Source: an uncultured Selenomonas sp.
GTDB lineage: Bacteria; Bacillota; Negativicutes; Selenomonadales; Selenomonadaceae
Length of the DNA: 64,000 bases
Assembly: GCA_905372355.1 (NCBI GenBank)
Contig: CAJPOT010000001.1
Coordinates: 1 to 64,000, forward strand
Reading direction: 5' to 3'
A model generated the notes under the pieces. The model was not told the DNA's origin and made no database searches. It saw only the letters and a program-made list of their open reading frames with translations. Shown here piece after piece: positions 41,722 through 50,946 of the stretch. The translations under genes were made by a program, and so were the position numbers. Each line of letters begins with the position of its first letter. The stretch's first letter is position 1.

Positions 41722-43181
41722 AAGATTTTTCAAAAATCGCTGGAGAGCTTGCTGTTTTGCAGGACAAGGGGAGATGGGAGGCGGGAATCGAGCGCGTAGA
41801 ATACCTGCTTAGAAGGCGTGCGTCAGAGCTTGAACGCGGCGAGAAGAGTTTCCTCTGCGGCAGGCTCGGCTACTTCCTGCATTTCGTTGGCCGCATTGAG
41901 AAGGCGGCTGCTGCTTATCAAGAGGCGGTCGCCCTTGCGCCGTACCTTGCACAGCAGAGAAAGCTCTACAGTGACTACCTCATGATTTGTCACTATCTGC
42001 CGCAGATCGGTGACGAGGAGCTTGCCATACGCCATTTCACCTATAATCAGTTTTTCCGTTCGGAGGAGGAACTGCATCACGAGCGAGAGATTCACCGCCG
42101 CCACGAGAAGATCCGTGTAGGCTACCTCTCGTCGAACTTCAAGACGCACATCATGAGCTGCTTCATGATGCAGCTGCTCGCCATCGCTGACCGCAGTCGT
42201 TTCGAGGTCTATTGCTACGACTTTGGCAACGATTCCGATGCGGCGGCCGAGCAGATGAGATCCTTCGGTAACATTTGGCGCAGCATCGCCCTGCCTGAGG
42301 CGAAGGATCGCGCGCGGGCGATTGCTGCAGATGAGATCGACATTCTCTTCGATCTCAGTGGTCATACGGACGGCGGACATGGTTTGGCGACGCTTGGCTA
42401 CAAGGCGGCGCCCGTGCAGCTCACGGGAATCGGCTACATGAGCACGTCGGGGCTCAAGGCGGTCGACTACTGCCTGTCGGATATTTTTCTAGATCCAGAG
42501 GGCAAGGGCGATGCGTATTTCTCCGAAAAACTTCTGCGCCTTCCACATTCACACTTCTGCTATACGCCGTTCGAAGCCGTGTTCAAAAGTACTATTGACT
42601 GGCAGCCGCATGAACGACTGGTGTTCGGCTGCTTCAATAACTCCGCAAAAGTTTCCGACGATATGCTGCGCCTCTGGCACACGCTCCTTATGCGTGTGCC
42701 GGACTCCAAGCTCGTGCTGAAGGCGTGGAAGCCTAAGAACCTGCGCAAAAGGGCACTTTCTCTCGGCTATCGTCCCGATCAGATCGAGGTGCGCCCCATG
42801 ACGCTTGACTATATCCACGAGTATATGGACATGGATATAGCACTCGATACCTTTCCCTATACGGGCGGCGGCACGACGTGCGAGGCACTCTACATGGGAA
42901 CGCCCGTCATCACGCTCGCGGGCACGCGCCATGGCACACGCTTCGGATTGTCGCTTCTGGAAAATGTCGGCCTTGGCGAACTGGCGGCACAGACTCCGAC
43001 AGAATATATCGAAAAAGCTGCGGCGCTCGCTTCGGACAGAGAATTGCTGACAGCGCTGCACCGAAACTTGCGTCCCATGATGCAGCGATCCCCCGTGATG
43101 GACGGCAGAGGCTATGTGCGTGAGGTCGAGGCGATGTATGAGAAGATTTGGAAGGAATGGCTCGATGGGGAGAATCGTTGA
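41718..43181 (+). CDS. GT41 (OGT-like) glycosyltransferase, single module
   Basis: A 487-residue protein with a short TPR-like N-terminus (about 1-125) and one GT41 catalytic region: KIRVGYLSSNFKTHIMSCFM, DLSGHTDGGHGLATLGYKAA, PVQLTGIGYMSTSGLKAVDY and YTGGGTTCEALYMGTPVITL. It is homologous to each unit of the preceding giant protein; YLSSN replaces YISPD at the entry strand and YTGGG replaces YPGGG. It starts in an ATGA overlap with the upstream gene. Likely substrate is flagellin or a sugar on it. Confidence 0.86.
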   Translation: MKDFSKIAGELAVLQDKGRWEAGIERVEYLLRRRASELERGEKSFLCGRLGYFLHFVGRIEKAAAAYQEAVALAPYLAQQRKLYSDYLMICHYLPQIGDEELAIRHFTYNQFFRSEEELHHEREIHRRHEKIRVGYLSSNFKTHIMSCFMMQLLAIADRSRFEVYCYDFGNDSDAAAEQMRSFGNIWRSIALPEAKDRARAIAADEIDILFDLSGHTDGGHGLATLGYKAAPVQLTGIGYMSTSGLKAVDYCLSDIFLDPEGKGDAYFSEKLLRLPHSHFCYTPFEAVFKSTIDWQPHERLVFGCFNNSAKVSDDMLRLWHTLLMRVPDSKLVLKAWKPKNLRKRALSLGYRPDQIEVRPMTLDYIHEYMDMDIALDTFPYTGGGTTCEALYMGTPVITLAGTRHGTRFGLSLLENVGLGELAAQTPTEYIEKAAALASDRELLTALHRNLRPMMQRSPVMDGRGYVREVEAMYEKIWKEWLDGENR

Positions 43182-43283
43182 GGAAAATATTGGAGTTACT
43201 ATGAAAGTCCAAGAAGTAAAGCCCGAAGGGCGCAGGCTGATTGGCTCTTTCATGTATGGCCTGAAAGTTTATTTGTACTTCCT

Positions 43284-43310
43284 TAAGCCTATATCGAGCT
43301 TTTTCGATAT
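43284..43310 (+). promoter_or_regulatory. Possible internal sigma-28-type promoter (overlaps a hairpin)
   Basis: TAAG (43284-43287), exactly 15 bases, TTCGATAT (43303-43310), 50 bases before the next gene. The same DNA forms a 7-bp hairpin ATATCGA/TCGATAT (43291-43310), so it could instead be a processing or termination site. A TATAAT at 43323-43328 offers a third reading, a housekeeping promoter. Confidence 0.35.
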
Positions 43311-43359
43311 AGAGACATATGATATAATAGACGTAAAGGAAATCTAGGAGGAATATATC

Positions 43360-44229
43360 TTGTCAAATTGGAATACGAGAAATTCGCAGGGAACGGTGAT
43401 CTCGGCAGATGAGATGAAGCGCAAGCTTGCTGCGCAGATGGCAGATGAAGAGTATGCAGAGGCGCTTGGCACGGTTGCGGCGATGATTGAAAAGGGGATC
43501 AAGGATGCCGACGCCTTTTATGATGCAGCGTACAGCTACTTCATGAGCGGTGACTATGAACGCGCAACACAGTGGGTAGACAACACGCTGAGCCTTATGC
43601 CGCAGCACGTCAGGGCGCGCATCCTGCTCGCTCGCATCTGCCTCTTGGAAGAGCGCACGTCGGATGGCCTTGCCATTTTCGAATTCGTGCTGAAGAATTA
43701 TGCGGCATCCCTTTCGACAGAAGATAAGGAAGACCTTTCCGAGGTGCTCGATTACTATGCTGCGACGAAGAAAGATGAGATCCGTGCAGGTTATCCCGCC
43801 ATCGCGCATTTCCTGCAGCTCGATCATGCGGCATCGGAGAAGCAGACGGAGGCATTTCAGCCGTTGGCACAGCAGGTGCAGCGCATCGAAATGCCGTTGG
43901 CGCAGCAGAAGCAGTCTGTGCAGCAAAGTGCGGGGGATGATGAGAATGAGGCTATGTGCTTGACGCAGGAAATTCTTGGGAAGGATGTCGCGCTTTCGGA
44001 GAAGGTGCGTCTTTTGAATTCGTTCGCAGGGGGGTTCTTCCTCGCAGGTTCTTTCACTGCAGCGAAGCATCTCTTGAAGCAGGCGCTTGGTCTCGATGCG
44101 CACGATGAGATGACGCTCAAAAACATGGGATATACACTCGCTGCCCTTGGAGAGCGCGATGCAGCGCTGGAACTTGCCGCTAAGATGAAAGTGCCCGACT
44201 TTGGCCTTCTGGTCGCTGTCCGTGGCTGA
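43360..44229 (+). CDS. TPR-repeat protein of the modification island
   Basis: A 289-residue protein with no transferase motif. TPR-like repeats are visible in ADAFYDAAYSYFMSGDYERA, TQWVDNTLSLMPQHVRARIL and near the C-terminus (AKHLLKQALGLDAHDEMTLK followed by NMGYTLAALGERDAALEL). A Gln-rich linker lies near residues 165-190. It may be a scaffold for the transferases or for flagellin. The start is TTG with AGGAGG 8 bases upstream. The 3' end overlaps the next GT41 gene. Confidence 0.75.
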   Translation: MSNWNTRNSQGTVISADEMKRKLAAQMADEEYAEALGTVAAMIEKGIKDADAFYDAAYSYFMSGDYERATQWVDNTLSLMPQHVRARILLARICLLEERTSDGLAIFEFVLKNYAASLSTEDKEDLSEVLDYYAATKKDEIRAGYPAIAHFLQLDHAASEKQTEAFQPLAQQVQRIEMPLAQQKQSVQQSAGDDENEAMCLTQEILGKDVALSEKVRLLNSFAGGFFLAGSFTAAKHLLKQALGLDAHDEMTLKNMGYTLAALGERDAALELAAKMKVPDFGLLVAVRG

Positions 44230-45688
44230 GGCGCACTCTTTTGCGGAGGCGATGATAAGCGTTCGTGCCCTCCTTGCTGAAGGCAGGGGAGGAGCCGCGC
44301 TTGAGGCGCTGCGCCGCTTGGCGCGAGCGCCTCTTTCGCCGCGTGCCGCCTTCGAACTGGCGGCGGCGCAGGCATCTGCCTACACAGCCTTGGGCGATGC
44401 GCACGGAGTCGTCGAGGCGTACCGTGCAGCATGCTCGTCGGGCGGTGCTCTGCCGGAAGAACATCGCATGGCGTACAGCAACTATCTCTTTGCGCTTCAC
44501 TACTTGCCGGGCGTGGAAGATGCCCGGCTTTTTCGTGAACACTGCGGCTTTGCGGCGCTTTTTGAGGGCGTGAGGCAATATGCGCACGATGCGCTGCTTC
44601 ACCGCCATGAGAGATTGCGCATCGGATATATTTCGCCGGATTTCGCCATGCAGATCAATGCTTTCTTCATCATGCCGCTTCTTGTTCATCGGACGAAGGA
44701 GCGCTTTGAGGTCTACTGCTATGACACGCGCGGCGCAGGCGACAGCGTGACGGAGCAGATGCGCTCTCTCGCGGATGTCTGGCGAGATGTGTCGTCTTTG
44801 CCTGCAGCGGAGCAGGCGGCATGCATCCACGCGGACGAGATCGACATCCTCGTCGATCTTTCCGGTCATGCAGCGGGCGGAGAAACTCTCGTCGCTCTCG
44901 CCCATCGCCCCGCTCCCGTGCAGGTGACGGCGATCGGCTGGTTCGATACGACGGGGCTGCCTGCGATCGACCATGTGCTTGCTGACCGCCTTTCGGCTAC
45001 GGCAGACAACGAAGAGCTTTTCCTCGAAAAACCGCTGCGTCTGCACGATCACTCCCTGCTCTGTTACATGCCGCCGTCCTCGGTGCAGTATGTGACGAAG
45101 CAGCGCGAGCGACACGCGGCGCCGGTGTTCGGCAGCTTCAATAATTTTTACAAGATTACGCACGAGCAGCTTCTTCTTTGGCGTGAGATTGTAGAGCGTG
45201 TGCCGGGCGCACGCCTCGTGCTCAAGAATACGGCAGACAGCGAGGTGCAGGAGCACCGCATGCGCCGCATGGCGAAGCGTGCGGGCTTCGCCGAGGGAGT
45301 GGTCGAATTTCGGCGTGCGTCGAGCGATTACCTCGCGCAGTATCTCGACATCGATATCGCACTCGATACTTACCCTTATCCGGGCGGCGGCACGACATGC
45401 GACGCGCTCTACATGGGCGTGCCTGTCGTCACGCGCTATGGCAGGCGCTTTGGCTCGCGCTTTGGCCTGAGTCTTTTGTCGGCTGCAGGGTTTTCGGAGC
45501 TTGCGGCAGCGACGCCTGAGGAGTATGCGGCGAAGGCCGTGTCGCTCGCTCGTGATACGGAACTTCTGACTGCGCTGCACGAGACTTTGCGTGTGCGTAT
45601 GGAAGAGTCGCCTTTGATGGATGGCGCTGGCTATGCGCGCGAGGTTGAGGCGCTCTATGAAGAAGCGTGGCGGGCATGGCTGCAATAG
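44222..45688 (+). CDS. GT41 (OGT-like) glycosyltransferase, single module
   Basis: About 488 residues with TPR-like N-terminus and one GT41 module: RLRIGYISPDFAMQINAFFI, DEIDILVDLSGHAAGGETLV, RPAPVQVTAIGWFDTTGLPA and YPGGGTTCDALYMGVPVVTR. It is the fifth GT41 unit in the island. The start is uncertain: GTG 44222 overlaps the upstream stop by 8 bases and would be coupled; ATG 44252 has GGAGG very close; a TTG at 44201 is in frame. All give the same catalytic domain. Confidence 0.85.
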   Translation: MAEAHSFAEAMISVRALLAEGRGGAALEALRRLARAPLSPRAAFELAAAQASAYTALGDAHGVVEAYRAACSSGGALPEEHRMAYSNYLFALHYLPGVEDARLFREHCGFAALFEGVRQYAHDALLHRHERLRIGYISPDFAMQINAFFIMPLLVHRTKERFEVYCYDTRGAGDSVTEQMRSLADVWRDVSSLPAAEQAACIHADEIDILVDLSGHAAGGETLVALAHRPAPVQVTAIGWFDTTGLPAIDHVLADRLSATADNEELFLEKPLRLHDHSLLCYMPPSSVQYVTKQRERHAAPVFGSFNNFYKITHEQLLLWREIVERVPGARLVLKNTADSEVQEHRMRRMAKRAGFAEGVVEFRRASSDYLAQYLDIDIALDTYPYPGGGTTCDALYMGVPVVTRYGRRFGSRFGLSLLSAAGFSELAAATPEEYAAKAVSLARDTELLTALHETLRVRMEESPLMDGAGYAREVEALYEEAWRAWLQ

Positions 45689-45718
45689 GGAAAGCACCGT
45701 AGGAGGAGATGCGAGGGA

Positions 45719-47488
45719 ATGAACAAGATTATCGCTATATCCCTAGTCGCGGACTGTGCTGACATCATCGAAAGCTTCGTGCGTCACACGCTGACGTACG
45801 CGGATGAGATGCTCGTGGTCGACCATGCGGCGGCGGACGGCACGGGAGATGTCCTGCACGCACTTCAAGAGGAAGGACTGCCCCTTTGCATTGAGCGCTA
45901 CGAGGCGGCGGAGCTTCGCCATGACGAGATTATGACGGCTGTGATGCACAGGGCGTTTGACGAGTATGATGCCGACATCGTTGTTCCTGTTGATGCCGAT
46001 GAGTTTCTCGTAACACAGGACGCGGCGAAACCTTGCCGTGCTGTCCTTTCGCATTTGCGCACCGATGTGACATTCTGCGCATGGCATTGGATGTATGAAT
46101 TGGAGAAGCCGGAAGAAGATGCAGGAAAGTTTCTGCTCTCGCGTCCGCTGCGACGAAAGAAGCGGCATGAGCCGGTACAGAAGGCGATCATTGGGCGCGA
46201 GGCTGCATGTTCGTATCCGTTGTTGGCGCAGGGCACGCACTATCTCTACCGCATGGAAGGAGAGGAGCGCGTGCCGGCGCCTGCGCTCCCCATCAGCTTC
46301 CTGCACTTCGCGCATTTTCAATGGCGCGGCACTCTGCATACGGCGGTCAAGGTCCTGAACGGTTGGATTGGCAATGCGGCGAAGTATTCCGTGCACACGG
46401 CGCGCTGCTATTATTGGAAGGAGCACTTCGACACGGTATTCGAGGGCAGAGTGCCGCCCGTCGCGCTTTCGCCGGAGGAAAGCGAGGCAGTGCAGGGATT
46501 GGTCTTGCCGCAGGGACAGATTGAACTGCACTATACAAAAGGTGCGGCATTCTCTCCGCTGCAGAGTCTGATGCGTCTATCTGAGCAGCTCGCGCAGGAT
46601 TTTGCCGAGGAGCGTGTGCTTGCGCGCCGGAGGCTCGTGAGCATTGTCGTGCCGTATCTTGGAGACTTTTCCTTATGGCAGCGTTCTTTGGAAAGCGCTG
46701 CAGCACAGACGTATCCGCATATTGAAGTCGTTGCGCTTGATTTCGTGGGCGATGAAGCGCGCCTGCAGGAATCTCTGGAGGCCTTGGGAGCGCCGCATGG
46801 AATTGTTCCCGCCGTCTCTTCGGGATGGGGCGCACGGCTTTCCGGCACAGTGCGCGGAGCATACGTTCAATGGATCGTACCCGGCGACCGGCTTCTTGCC
46901 GAGAAGGTCGTGCGGATGGTGACGACTTTGGAACTTGACGATGAACTTGATTTCGTGATTGCCGATCCAGAAGAAGCGGCGAATGCGGAGAATGATGCGT
47001 TGGAGAGCTTCGCCTTTCGCATGAGGCAGTCGCACTGCATCGTCGCCTCTGGCGCATGGCATCGCAGTTTCGTACTCTCGGAAGGGCGTTCGCCCGCAGG
47101 AGGGCTGTCGGGTGCACTGCTGCGCCGCAGCGTGCTGGACGAGTGCGCGTGGTTGGAACCGGCGTTCTTCCAGGGGCGCTTTTTCCCTCTGGCAGCGTTT
47201 GTCCTGCTCTTCCAAACGCGGGCGGATTTCCGTGCCGGCGTCTTCGAGATTCCTCTGCTCGCCCGCGGAATGCAGGATGCAGGCGAGATTTTATGGCATC
47301 CGGCGGAATGGGCGGCATTGCTCCTTTCGTGCGACGGCGAGGTTGACATGACGGCACGAAAGAGAGCTAGGGAGGCTCTGGCGCAGCAAGCGTATGACAT
47401 CTTTGCGCGCGAAGCTCTTTGCAGCAGAGCGGATTTTGCGTGTGCGCGCCGCGTGTTTGAGGAACTTTTTGCGTCTCTTCCCGAATGA
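45719..47488 (+). CDS. Glycosyltransferase family 2 protein with a second, degenerate GT2 domain
   Basis: A 589-residue protein. The N-terminal domain resembles the Glyco_tranf_2_4 group: ADEMLVVDHAAADGTGDVLH, DADIVVPVDADEFLV (D-x-D near residue 90) and a conserved HFAHFQWRGTLHTAVKVLNG. From about residue 302 a second GT2 fold starts (RRLVSIVVPYLGDFSLWQRS; LESAAAQTYPHIEVVALDFV), but where D-D-D/D-x-D is expected it has IVPGDRLLAEKVV, so it may bind rather than transfer. Good ribosome site (GAGGAG) in the gap upstream. Part of the same strand-wise operon. Confidence 0.8.
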   Translation: MNKIIAISLVADCADIIESFVRHTLTYADEMLVVDHAAADGTGDVLHALQEEGLPLCIERYEAAELRHDEIMTAVMHRAFDEYDADIVVPVDADEFLVTQDAAKPCRAVLSHLRTDVTFCAWHWMYELEKPEEDAGKFLLSRPLRRKKRHEPVQKAIIGREAACSYPLLAQGTHYLYRMEGEERVPAPALPISFLHFAHFQWRGTLHTAVKVLNGWIGNAAKYSVHTARCYYWKEHFDTVFEGRVPPVALSPEESEAVQGLVLPQGQIELHYTKGAAFSPLQSLMRLSEQLAQDFAEERVLARRRLVSIVVPYLGDFSLWQRSLESAAAQTYPHIEVVALDFVGDEARLQESLEALGAPHGIVPAVSSGWGARLSGTVRGAYVQWIVPGDRLLAEKVVRMVTTLELDDELDFVIADPEEAANAENDALESFAFRMRQSHCIVASGAWHRSFVLSEGRSPAGGLSGALLRRSVLDECAWLEPAFFQGRFFPLAAFVLLFQTRADFRAGVFEIPLLARGMQDAGEILWHPAEWAALLLSCDGEVDMTARKRAREALAQQAYDIFAREALCSRADFACARRVFEELFASLPE

Positions 47489-47526
47489 GGCGCTGTTCCC
47501 GAAGGCAAAGGAGGATGACTGAGATT

Positions 47527-48252
47527 ATGCAAAAAGCGCCGTACATCGCTGAGCGCGCCATTGTCCTTGCGGCGGGGCGCGGCGAGAGGATGCGTCCCTT
47601 GACCGATGAGACGCCGAAGCCCTTGGTGCGCGTCGGCGAGCGCCGCATCATCGACACTCTGCTCTCGGCGCTTGTGGCGGCGGATTACCCTGAGATCTGT
47701 GTTGTGCGCGGCTACTTGAGCGAGAAGTTTGAGGCTCTCAAGGAGGAGTACCCGATGATCCGCTTCATCGATAACCCGCACTGGCATGAGGCGAACAACA
47801 TCGCATCGTTGCTCGCCGTGGGAGAGCTTGTCGAGAATGCGATGATCGTCGAGGGAGATCTCTTTCTGCAAAATCCCGCGCTCCTTTGCCGTGAGCAGAC
47901 AGGGACGAACTATCTGGCGATTCCTGTCGAAGAGACGGATGACTGGTGCTTCTTCCCCGATGAGGAGGGCGTCATCCGCCGCATGGCGGTTGGCGGTAAG
48001 GAGTGCTGGAAGATGGTCGGCATATCCTATTGGACGCCGAAGGATGGCAGGAAACTCTCCGAGTCTTTGCAAAGGCTCTATGAGACGCCTGGCGGGTCTG
48101 AACGCTATTGGGACGAGGCGGCTCTTTCGGCCGACATCGAGGATTTCTGCGTCCGTGTGCGTGCCTGCAGCGAGAAGGATGTGCAGGAAATCGATACGGT
48201 TGAGGAGTTGGAAACGTTGAGGCGGAAGTACGGGGAAATGGAGGAGAAGTGA
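47527..48252 (+). CDS. LicC/PntC-like nucleotidyltransferase
   Basis: A 241-residue NTP-transferase: AIVLAAGRGERMRPLTDETP KPLV is the nucleotide-binding signature (G-x-G-x-R-x(n)-K-P near residues 11-27). HEANNIASLLAVGELVENAM and IVEGDLFLQNPALL match the choline-phosphate or phosphonate cytidylyltransferase branch. Likely reaction: CTP plus a phospho- or phosphono-compound gives a CDP- or CMP-activated group. It lies near a PEP mutase fusion, which supports a phosphonate link. ATG 47527 is 12 bases from AAAGGAGG; ATG 47515 abuts that site. Confidence 0.78.
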   Translation: MQKAPYIAERAIVLAAGRGERMRPLTDETPKPLVRVGERRIIDTLLSALVAADYPEICVVRGYLSEKFEALKEEYPMIRFIDNPHWHEANNIASLLAVGELVENAMIVEGDLFLQNPALLCREQTGTNYLAIPVEETDDWCFFPDEEGVIRRMAVGGKECWKMVGISYWTPKDGRKLSESLQRLYETPGGSERYWDEAALSADIEDFCVRVRACSEKDVQEIDTVEELETLRRKYGEMEEK

Positions 48253-49551
48253 TGGCTACGCGCGCATTTCCGCCGGGAAACGCAAGGGGAGCGGAAGTTT
48301 TTCAGGTTCTGCTGCAGAAGAGTCGCGACGGTATGTACGATGAGACCTTTTTTGCTCTTGTTGAGCAGTATCGTCAAATGTATCCGTTATCTCAAAAGGG
48401 AAGGCTACAGGGCAGTGCCCAATCTCATGCGATTTTTCTCCTCGGGAATCATATTCGACAATCACTATGCTGCTGCAGAATATACATACCCGTCGTTGGC
48501 TGGAATGGAAACAGGACTTTACATGCATCGCCTGCAGGTGTTTGATAACTGTTTCGGCGGGGAGATCGATGGTGGGATCAAGACGCTTTCGGAAGGCGCG
48601 GCGGAGCTCGGGTACTACTGCGTCAACGTCATGGGAGCCTCGGAGGGCGTTTACAACGGTGTCACGCGCGGCTTCCATCGGCTCATCGTCAACCTGAATC
48701 ACCTGTCGTCTGCCGAGGCTGTGGAAAGGACGATCCGCCAGATCGAGGCATTTGATGAATACGATCAGTATGTATTCCTGCATTTTTCCGATACGCATAC
48801 GCGCTCCATATTGATGGATGCACTGCCTCTTGCGACGCAGACGCATCTGCCGTTGGAAGAGCGTTTACTGGGGGCGGAAGACGAAAAAACAAGCGTATTT
48901 CTCTCGGAACGCGCCATTTATTCCCATGCCAATCGAGAGGGGATACGTCGGGTGGATCGGATCCTAGGGGACTTTTTTTCGCATCTGGAGAGCCGCTTTG
49001 CGCCGGAGGAGTATGTGGTTCATCTCTATTCCGACCACGGGGTTCCCGTTTACGAGAAGGAGCCTTATCCGACGAGCGAAAACCAGGCCTGCGCCGCATT
49101 GATGCTACGCGGCGCGGGAATTCCAAAGATTGGGCGTTGTGCGGAACTCGTGAGCGGACTCGATTTTTATCCGATTGCGGCGCACAGCCTGGGATTCTTG
49201 CCCAGCGCGTCCATTGACGGCAATCTGCCGAAAGTCTTGGGCGGTAAGGAGCGTGAATATGTGGTTTCCAGCACGCAGTTTCCCGGGCAGCCGTATCGCG
49301 TAAGCATACGCACCCAATTGCATGAATGCCGCATGGAAAGTGTTTTTCCCGTGACGCAGGAAGGCACCGTCAATCTTGCGGGAGCATCTATCGAGATTTA
49401 TACGCGCGAAGGCCATGAGCAGGTGGAAGATGAGGCGCTTTACCGTTATTTTATTTCTCTGCTCGATGACCATACGCGCTCATTTAATACAGAGGGGCAT
49501 GAATGGCTAGAGCACTTCATGGAAAAGGTGAAGGAATCATGGCACGCATGA
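48252..49551 (+). pseudogene. Sulfatase/alkaline phosphatase-superfamily protein, apparently frameshifted and missing its nucleophile region
   Basis: ATG 48252 (TGATG overlap with the upstream stop) opens a frame with gene-like sequence (GRARGAEVFQV-like, DGMYDETFFALVEQYRQMYP). That frame then turns into low-quality sequence and ends at 48545. From about 48390 another frame takes over: YLKREGYRAVPNLMRFFSSG IIFDNHYAAAEYTYPSLAGM, typical of sulfatase-like enzymes just after the nucleophile. It continues with the metal motif HLYSDHGVPVYE to TGA at 49551. The Asp/nucleophile segment expected between the two parts is absent, so a deletion with frameshift is likely. An assembly error is possible. 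An intact enzyme would move a sulfate, phosphate or phospho-alcohol group. Confidence 0.55.
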
Positions 49552-49561
49552 GGAGGAATCT

Positions 49562-50860
49562 ATGGGAAATATTGCTTACGCCTGCTTCTGCACCGATGTG
49601 ATTCACGAAGGGCATCGAAACATTCTGCGCGAAGCCAAGAAGCACGGTACGGTCGTTGCCGGTGTCCTTTCTGACCGCGAGATGGTGCGTTACAATCGCT
49701 TTCCCTCCATATCGCTTGAAGAGCGCATCGCGCTTTTGGAGGCCGAGTCAGAGGTCGAACGCGTCATCGTGCAGGACGCCATCATGTACGATGCGGTCAT
49801 TGCATCTCTGAGACCTGATTTCGTCGTGCACGGAGACAACTGGCGCGGCGGTCCGATGTCTGCAATTCGCGAGAACGTGCTGGCCAATCTCAAGAAGACG
49901 GGCGGTACACTCATCGAGGTGCCATACACATGGAATCCGGATGTCAAGAAGATTGACGAGCGCGTGAAAGAGCGGCTCGTTATGCCAGAGTTTCGGCGGC
50001 GGCGTCTGCGCCGTCTCTTGGAGATCGTACCGATTGTCAAGACGATCGAGGTGCACGACGGGCTTACGGGACTTCTCGCAGAAAAGACCGTCGTCGAGCA
50101 TGAGGGCGGTCTCGATCAGTTCGATGCGCTTTGGATTTCGAGCCTCTGCGACTCGACGGCGAAGGGCAAGCCCGACATCGAGCTTGTCGATATGTCGTCG
50201 CGTATCCGCACGATCGATGATGTCATGGACGTCACGACGAAGCCCATCATCCTCGATGCCGATACGGGCGGTCTTATCGAGCATTTCGTCTACCATGTGC
50301 ACACGTTGGAGCGCATGGGCGTTTCCGCTGTCATACTGGAAGATAAGATCGGTCTCAAGAAGAACTCGCTCTTCGGCACGGAGGTCGAGCAGCAGCAGGA
50401 TACGATCGAGCACTTCGCGGCGAAGATTCGGGCAGGCAAGGAGGCGCAGCGAACGGATGATTTCATGATCATCGCACGCATCGAGAGCCTGATTCTTGAA
50501 AAGGGACTGGCGGATGCCTTGGAACGCGCTTCTGCCTATGTGGCAGCGGGTGCGGACGGCATCATGATCCACTCGCGCAAGAAGGAGCCGGACGAGGTAT
50601 TCGCCTTTGCCGACGTTTTCCGCAAGACGCATCCGGCTGTGCCGCTCGTCGCTGTTCCGACATCCTACAGCGCGGTGACAGAGGCGGAGCTTGCCGCGCA
50701 TGGCGTGAATATCGTCATCTATGCGAACCAACTGACGCGCAGCGCCTTTCCCGCGATGGAGCACACGGCAATGTCCATCTTGAAGCACCATCGTGCTCTT
50801 GAGGCGGATGCGGATCTTATGCCTTTCAAGGACATCATCCGCTTGATCGATGATGTCTAG
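49562..50860 (+). CDS. Nucleotidyltransferase-phosphoenolpyruvate mutase fusion
   Basis: A 432-residue protein with two domains. Residues 1-135 are a cytidylyltransferase-like domain with the H-x-G-H motif in CFCTDVIHEGHRNILREA. Residues about 150-432 are a PEP mutase/isocitrate lyase-fold domain with LDADTGG and the mutase signature EDKIGLKKNS (residues 260-269, E-D-K-x5-N-S type). PEP mutase turns phosphoenolpyruvate into phosphonopyruvate, the entry to all known C-P bond natural products; the fused domain may later activate the phosphonate with CTP. No phosphonopyruvate decarboxylase gene is in the window. Ribosome site GAGGA precedes the ATG. Confidence 0.88.
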   Translation: MGNIAYACFCTDVIHEGHRNILREAKKHGTVVAGVLSDREMVRYNRFPSISLEERIALLEAESEVERVIVQDAIMYDAVIASLRPDFVVHGDNWRGGPMSAIRENVLANLKKTGGTLIEVPYTWNPDVKKIDERVKERLVMPEFRRRRLRRLLEIVPIVKTIEVHDGLTGLLAEKTVVEHEGGLDQFDALWISSLCDSTAKGKPDIELVDMSSRIRTIDDVMDVTTKPIILDADTGGLIEHFVYHVHTLERMGVSAVILEDKIGLKKNSLFGTEVEQQQDTIEHFAAKIRAGKEAQRTDDFMIIARIESLILEKGLADALERASAYVAAGADGIMIHSRKKEPDEVFAFADVFRKTHPAVPLVAVPTSYSAVTEAELAAHGVNIVIYANQLTRSAFPAMEHTAMSILKHHRALEADADLMPFKDIIRLIDDV

Positions 50861-50946
50861 TTGTTTTGAATAGACGAAGACGCAGGCCCTAACGTACGAA
50901 AACAGACTGTGGGCGATGAATGGGTGAAAGGACGGAGCGTGCATGG

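Noticed and set aside
47527..48252. Assignment of this nucleotidyltransferase as RfbF for CDP-glucose
   Set aside because: Its signature and the N-N-I-A-S and V-E-G-D-L-F motifs fit the LicC/PntC branch better than glucose-1-phosphate cytidylyltransferase.
48252..48545. A separate 97-residue gene
   Set aside because: Only the first half looks coding; the second half is the wrong frame of the sulfatase-like sequence, so it was merged into one broken gene.
47527..50860. A complete 2-aminoethylphosphonate pathway
   Set aside because: PEP mutase and cytidylyltransferase-like genes are present, but no phosphonopyruvate decarboxylase or AEP transaminase; the DegT-family gene at 52478 is RfbH because His replaces the PLP lysine.
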